From the NCBI GenBank assembly GCA_014925825.1, contig JACGCK010000087.1, forward strand, positions 124,001 through 188,000: 64,000 bases of DNA, written 5' to 3'. The notes under the pieces were generated by a model that was not told the DNA's origin, searched no databases, and saw only the letters and a program-made list of their open reading frames with translations. The DNA is from Pholiota molesta. Its lineage: Eukaryota; Basidiomycota; Agaricomycetes; Agaricales; Strophariaceae. Position numbers and translations under genes: made by a program. Position 1 is the stretch's first letter, and each line of letters opens with the position of its first letter. This document shows, piece by piece, positions 58,590 to 64,000 of this stretch.

Positions 58590-59267
58590 TTATGCACACT
58601 GAAAACTATACTTGCCCTCCAAGTACATCTTGAAGACAGGGAGGCGGTGATCGTCCTCTAGTATAGTGCACCGTATTTCATCAATCCAAGTGATAACCAT
58701 CCGTACTTCCGTGCTAAGCTCGTTAACCTCTCCCAATTCCACACCAACCCCGACAAGTTGAAGGACTTCGTCATGGCATCGTGTTATGGCTGTCTGTACA
58801 TTGCTGAGCTGCTCAACAAGGTCATCCAGAGCTTCTGATTTGAGTGAAACCATATACTGCTGGCATGCGGTGTTGACAAAGGTTTTTGGTGATCCATTTG
58901 TAATGTTATTCAAGCGCCTTTTGAGGCGCTGGGCATGTTCCATCCAAACGGATATCGGACTACGTATCTCATCAGCGACTGGGGATTTAGCTGCGCTCTT
59001 GTGCAGTTGGACTGTACTGTGTAGTATGTAATTAGTGTATTATAGATAGTAGAGTGCCTGAGGTGTTGTATACATCGCTTTTGTCTTCTTGTATGTTTTA
59101 CGACGTTGTGCATTAATTGTGGCTTTGGATCTACAATAAATAATTAGACAAGACAGCCGGGAACTTAAGAAATAGAATGATATATACTTCTCATAGTACC
59201 GCTTACTCTTTGCGCGGTTTGCTTCGCGTTTAGCCTCAGCGGTCAGATGAATTTTGGCACGGCCCAT
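58590..59267 (-). CDS. Small basic, helical protein of unknown function
   Basis: Three exons 59267-59188, 59130-59074 and 59016-58590 total 564 nt, 187 aa, in frame. It starts with a very basic, bZIP-like stretch (KREANRAKSKRYYEK, then AQRRKTYKKTKA). This is followed by a helical domain (LDDLVEQLSNVQTAITRCHD, then LSTEVRMVITWIDEIR). Proteins of this build occur beside transposases in Agaricomycetes, and DNA binding is inferred. The middle intron, with a GTATAC donor, is needed for frame. Confidence 0.6.
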
Positions 59268-59692
59268 GAGAGTAGGTGTGCAAGCATAGAGAAATCGTGT
59301 TTACCTTCGTCGCATCCTGGTGCGTCGTCTGACTTTTATTTCGGGCATCTAAACCACCAGTCCAAACTATCTTGTTCAAAAGGTATTAATCAGGAGATTC
59401 TGATTCTGATTTTTTTACAATGTATTATATACGCTATAATATCTGCTGCATTTTTCTTTCATTTAATGTTTTGGGTCTGTGCGCATTACGTCGGATTTAG
59501 TAAGCACGAGAAGCAATGGAATCCAAGAACCTGAAGGAGTCGCTTTAATTCCCCCTCCTTTTGCCCTCGAACCACATTTTACTTTCTAGCTTCCCCCACT
59601 GTGTGTGCCACTGCGCCCAAGTTCAACTTTCTCTCGATGTGAGAATGGTTTTTTTGGTCAAGCGATTATTCTAACGGCATGTCTAAACTTAG
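59268..59692. other. Short divergent intergenic region
   Basis: 425 bp between the basic-protein gene and the next plus-strand gene. An upstream exon of that gene could end just before the AG at 59692. Confidence 0.4.
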
Positions 59693-60502
59693 ATGTTCGA
59701 TCTTCCGCTGCCCAAAGCGGAGGCTACCCCGGCTAACATACAAGCTCAAATTGATAAACGGCGATTTATCCACCGCATGGGACCCTACTACCTTCAAGCC
59801 CATTCAGAGGGTAAGGCAGAAGAGGTAGAATTCTTCAAAGTCGTCTTCGAGCATCACTGCATGCGATGGCCCGTGAATGCCAGGGAGTATCCGGACCTCG
59901 ACTTCATGAAGGCTGACCTTGAGAACCAACGCAAGGTACGCGCCTATTATATGAGCCAATTCGTTCTGATATAACATTTTCCAGGCTTTGATTAGATCCA
60001 TCAAAGCCTGGTCTGGCTTGGGTGCCTACTCCCAGGAGCTTGAACACTGGTCCATGTTGTTCAAATCACGCACTAACAAAGTCGATAAATCACCGGATGC
60101 GAAGGCAAGAGCTTGGGTCACTGCGATCCTTATGCGATACTTACTTTCTTGTCTAGTTACCTCCTTCGGAATCAACCAAGAACGAAGAGGGCTCGGTGAA
60201 AATTCTGGGTTCTGCGGGAAATCCGATCGACATTGTGAGTAGTTTCTCTGTCACTGCTGTGCGATATTTATGTTGTTCCTATCTAGACATCCCCTCCAGT
60301 ATCACCCAAGAAAGCAGAGGGTTCTGCGAAAAACCCTATTGATGTTGTGAGTATTGAGTTGGGCGCCTATCTTTCGACTTGGGCTGACATATATTGGCAG
60401 GATAATCGACCAGGGGAAGTCAGTAAGGGCGAAGAGGTCAACCCGAGACATATTAGAATATTCACGTCGCCGGGTCCTTCTAACTCCTCCACAGGCAAGT
60501 AG
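59693..60502 (+). CDS. Unknown protein with duplicated exons
   Basis: Five exons 59693-59935, 59985-60116, 60157-60234, 60287-60346 and 60401-60502 total 615 nt, 204 aa, in frame. The N-terminal 120 residues are helical (RRFIHRMGPYYLQAHSEG, then LIRSIKAWSGLGAYSQELE). Exons 3 and 4 code related Pro/Ser/Lys-rich pieces ending in NPIDI and NPIDV, a sign of exon duplication. The tail is charged. A further 5' exon is possible because an AG acceptor precedes the ATG. The family is not recognised. Confidence 0.55.
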
Positions 60503-60668
60503 TGTACCATTTTTGTAAAATCTATGTAAAATCTGTACGGTCATCTGAGCCGCTGTAAGCACGAAATCTGATCAGAGATGTATATTGGTAATCGGTGTAA
60601 TGGATGCTAGCGTAACCTCAGTGTATCCATTATCCATAGCTGAACTTCATCTTCGCGTTCATATCAAG

Positions 60669-63600
60669 ATGCCTGCAAAGAAACGTCCCCAGATTATCAT
60701 GGAGGTACTGACAAAGTCCAAGCCAGCCAACCTAAAGCAAGCCATGAAACCACCCATGGCTGAGACTGTGCAGCGTGTTGAACGCCATATATCTTATGAT
60801 GTCTCTGGGGAATCATCAAGTTCATTCATTCCTGTTCCACCCTCACCTCCAAGGAGTTTTCATCCAGTTCAAAATCCAACCACATCTCCTTCAGTTCCAT
60901 CAAGTTCGTTTTTCCCACCGACTGAGGACGACATTGAGCGTGTCGATGACGAGACTCGATTACTCGAAGTAGAAGGATTAGGGAGCCTATCTGCCAATCT
61001 CTCGACGCAAGTTACTCCGGATAATGATGATATTCTTCCAGATTCTGCACATAAACGCAAACGAACAGATGCTGTATGTTCTCATTTGAATAAATGTACA
61101 GTATATTGAAATATTATTAAACTTCGCTTAGGATAATCCTCTACTACTTTGGGTGCCTTACATCGACAGATATGTAGAGGAGCTGCTTCGACTTGAAGGA
61201 CGTGGGGACTCGAGTGACGCTGATAGCTGCGCTTCTTCCAACTGTCTATCAGCTCCAATGTATCGCTGCACAGATTGCCAAGATGCTCGAATGTTCTGTT
61301 CTGCATGCATCGTTGCACACCATCAGAGCCTGCCTTACCATCGCATTCAGGTACGTCGTGTTTTCAGTAACAAGTTTGAAATGCAGTGCTAATTTTCTAT
61401 GACATAGTTCTGGAATGGTTCTTTCTTTGAAAAGACGACGCTCAGATCCCTTGGGTTACATGTGCAGCTTGGCCACGTCGTCGGAACCAGCTGTCCAGTT
61501 CCAGTAATACCACACAATGATGAATTTACGGTCATCGATTGCGATGGTGTTCATCAAATAACCCTGCGCTTCTGTGGGTGCTTACATTCCGTCCATCATA
61601 CAGCTCAATTACTGCGGGCCCGGCTTTTTCCATCAACGACAACCGATCCTCGCTCAGCAGCCACTTTTCGTGTCCTCGAGACCTTCCAAATGCTAAGCTT
61701 TAACTCCAAGGTTTCCGCTTTCGAGTTTTACAAAGCCTTAGAAGCGCGGACGGACAATACGGGGACAAATTTTCCACCGGTAGGCATAGTTTTATTTCCT
61801 GAAATTTTTGCTTCATTTGACTTGTAATGGCTTTAGGATCGCTACCATGTCTTCTTACGGATTGTTCGTGAATGGAGGCATGTACGTTTATTGAAGCGCA
61901 TGGGTCGCGGCCATTCTAGCTCGGGCGTCAAAGGCACTAAAGAAGGTGAATGTGCCGTATTGTGCCCAGCTTGTCCACTGCCCGATATCAATCTACCTCC
62001 TGACTGGAAGACAAGACCGCAATCAGATCAGTAAGAATTTTATTTGGTGTATCCATGGGTTTTGCTAATGGATACATGTTTATTTAAGGTGGTTGTATAC
62101 TCTTTTCGTGGCTATCGATGCGAACTTTCGCCTGAAGCGGCTTAATGTGTCAAACCATCAGAGAGATCCAGGGCTTAACCATGGCTACGCCTATGTCGTT
62201 GAAGAAACGCGCTTCAAAGATTACCTTTCAAAATTTGACACGCGCGTCGGTCAAGAGAAAAGCCTATGTGTCGACCATGACGCAATTAAAGCAGCATCGA
62301 AGCGAGGCGGAGAGGGGATGGCGTCAAATGGTACCGGAACGGCAGAGTGTGGTCGTCATGACATGAAACGGGCGAATGGAGTGGGTGACTTGCAGAAGGG
62401 TGAACGGTGAGTAATAAATGTTTTCACCAATATGGATCAACTAACAATGGAGTCTATACAGCTATGTGAACATGGATTACTTCCTACTTTCCAGTCTGAA
62501 AATCAATACCCCCCCCAGCTTGTGGTATCGTATGACATAGCTTGCCAGTGGTCTCGGAACCTAGAAAAGCGTGTTCAAATATATCCCCCTAACCCACTTT
62601 CCGATGGTCAAATGAATCTAACCACTCTCGTCCCAAAGTTTCATCTGCCGGCTCATGTCCTGGAATGTCAAACGAGTTTCTCTTTTAATCTGGTACCTGG
62701 CGTCGGTAGAACGGATGGAGAGGCACCGGAGCGGGGCTGGTCCGAGATTAACGCAGTTGCAACCAGTACGAAGGAAATGGGCCCTGGTTCTCGCCGCGAT
62801 ACATTGGACGATCACTTTGGTGCGCGTAATTGGAGGAAGATCACACAAATTGGTAAGTTCAAATGGTTCTTCTGTACTTATTTATTTCTAACGATCTTTA
62901 AGCGCCGACATTTGTACGAAAAACTACAGAAGCATTGGCGGGACGCGAGGAAAGTGTCGCGGCCTTCCTTGAATTCGACGCTGCCCTTTCAATCAAAGTA
63001 AACGATGGCCTGGATCATTCCGTCGCACCGACAGATGAATGGACGGCACTCTGTCTGAACTGGGAAGTGGATCGTGCCCGAAATCCTAATCCATTTCAAG
63101 TTAATGAAATCGGTTAGTTTTGAAAGCAATTGTTTTAAATGCCACTTACATTAGGTATAACAGTGATAAATGAAAAAGAAGTTCGTCTTCGACTCGCTCA
63201 AGAAGATGCTGCAGCTATTTCCAAAGGAGAATTTACAGCGATACATGACGCTATATCACCGAGTCTTCTAATTTATCAAGGCCTCGAAATCGAAGATCTT
63301 CAGTACGTATCCATTAATTTGTTTGATGTATCCTTCTCAATTCAAACATCACATGTTTGTTACTTAGACGCAAACTGGTCGTCGATTCAGCCGAACTAGG
63401 CTCTCATTCAACTGATCTCCAACGGGCGAAGATTGTGGAGCGATGCAACTACCTACGTCGCAAGTTTGAGGCATGGTGTGAGATCCAGAATCTCTACATG
63501 CCCGAGGTTGCTGCATTACGGGCTCATGCAACTTCGGATGGAGGGGGATCACTGGCTATTGAAGATATCCAGTTATACCTCCCTTCGAGTGTCATAGACT

Positions 63601-64000
63601 CTGTTGCGTGCAACCCGCGGCTCATCGAGGCTGAGTGGCAGCTGCGGTACGCAATGGCTGACAGTACACTGAACACTCTCCGATCCCATCTTCTCCTTCG
63701 AACTCGGCTTTACAAATCAAAGGATAAAGATTCGCGTGGTCAAGCAATGAACACTCGAAGTCAATCCCTAATCAAGAATGTCGAACACCGTGTCCGCGCT
63801 TCGGTTGTGAAATATCGGTACGTGCGCCGTGCAATGAGCGCCCTGGCAACATTCCGCAAAGAGTCTGACACGTGGAAGAATACCTTCAAAGAGTTAAAGG
63901 ATGAACACGTACGGGGATTGGCATCGATGGATGACATAGGCAGGGGCGAAGGGCATAGGTTGCTCTCATGGATTTGGAAAGTACATGGTGCCGGTGATGG
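60669..64000 (+). CDS. KDZ (Kyakuja-Dileera-Zisupton) transposase with CxC2 zinc cluster, 3' end outside window
   Basis: Nine exons so far: 60669-61073, 61132-61350, 61408-61779, 61837-62030, 62089-62406, 62462-62852, 62903-63112, 63155-63302, 63368 to the window edge. A disordered N-terminus is followed by the CxC2-type zinc cluster (YRCTDCQDARMFCSACIVAH). The core has FVAIDANFRLKRLNVS, GVGDLQKGER, VSYDIACQW, PKFHLPAHVLEC and TDGEAPERGW, the signature of KDZ transposases. The Asp of AIDANF and SYDIACQ and the Glu of DGEAPE fit the DDE residues. The C-terminal part is long and helical. One base is missing at a C8 run (62509-62516), where the frame needs nine C. KDZ elements are known from fungi with expanded TET/JBP genes. 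No TET gene lies inside this window. Confidence 0.88.

Overview
This is nuclear DNA of a filamentous fungus, almost certainly a basidiomycete of the Agaricomycetes (mushroom or wood-decay type). The genes are cut by many 45-75 nt GT-AG introns. They include basidiomycete-style families (a P450 with a multi-exon layout, a Cys-rich mini-metallothionein, paired MYND proteins, a KDZ transposase with a CxC2 zinc cluster) and plant-cell-wall enzymes (GH12, GH88). Gene models below were built by eye from splice sites, reading phase and family motifs. Models described as in frame were checked for total length divisible by three.

Layout. 0-9 kb: a MYND-finger gene, a 13-exon cytochrome P450 with one apparent frame break, a ~390-bp tandem duplication, and a glycogen-targeting PP1 regulatory subunit. 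9-14.7 kb: gene-poor, holding a 911-bp MULE-like miniature element (10059-10969) with 200-bp inverted arms and a 9-bp target duplication. 14.7-20.7 kb: a Zn2Cys6 transcription factor, adenylate kinase, and the OST48/WBP1 oligosaccharyltransferase subunit, the last two divergent. 20.7-22.3 kb: AT-rich DNA with GC-rich hairpins.

22.3-32 kb is the most striking part. An 8,294-bp DNA transposon (23220-31513) sits inside a GH12 endoglucanase gene. It has CACAGCCGG terminal inverted repeats and a TA target duplication. Its transposase (11 exons, 1349 aa) is intact. It also carries two intact accessory genes and a possible small Cys-rich gene. The GH12 halves on either side join in frame across the TA site, so the insertion looks clean and young.

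32-43.6 kb: housekeeping genes, namely a second MYND paralogue, glutamate 5-kinase (proline synthesis), PRPP synthetase, a 34-aa metallothionein, a conserved unknown protein, and NTF2. 43.7-49.3 kb: a secreted GH88 glucuronyl hydrolase and a Vps1-type dynamin. Each shows about five single-base losses, all in the same direction, which points to a local consensus problem or real decay. 50.7-54.1 kb: a tyrosine-recombinase remnant with direct repeats and a pyrimidine-rich degenerate minisatellite. 54.2-64 kb: a transposon-rich block ending in a KDZ transposase cut by the window edge, with neighbours carrying an RNase H1 N-terminal-like domain and small basic or coiled-coil proteins.

The core-metabolism genes (Adk1, ProB, PRS, OST48, NTF2, Vps1) are unrelated neighbours, not a pathway. 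No biosynthetic gene cluster and no tRNA or rRNA gene was seen.
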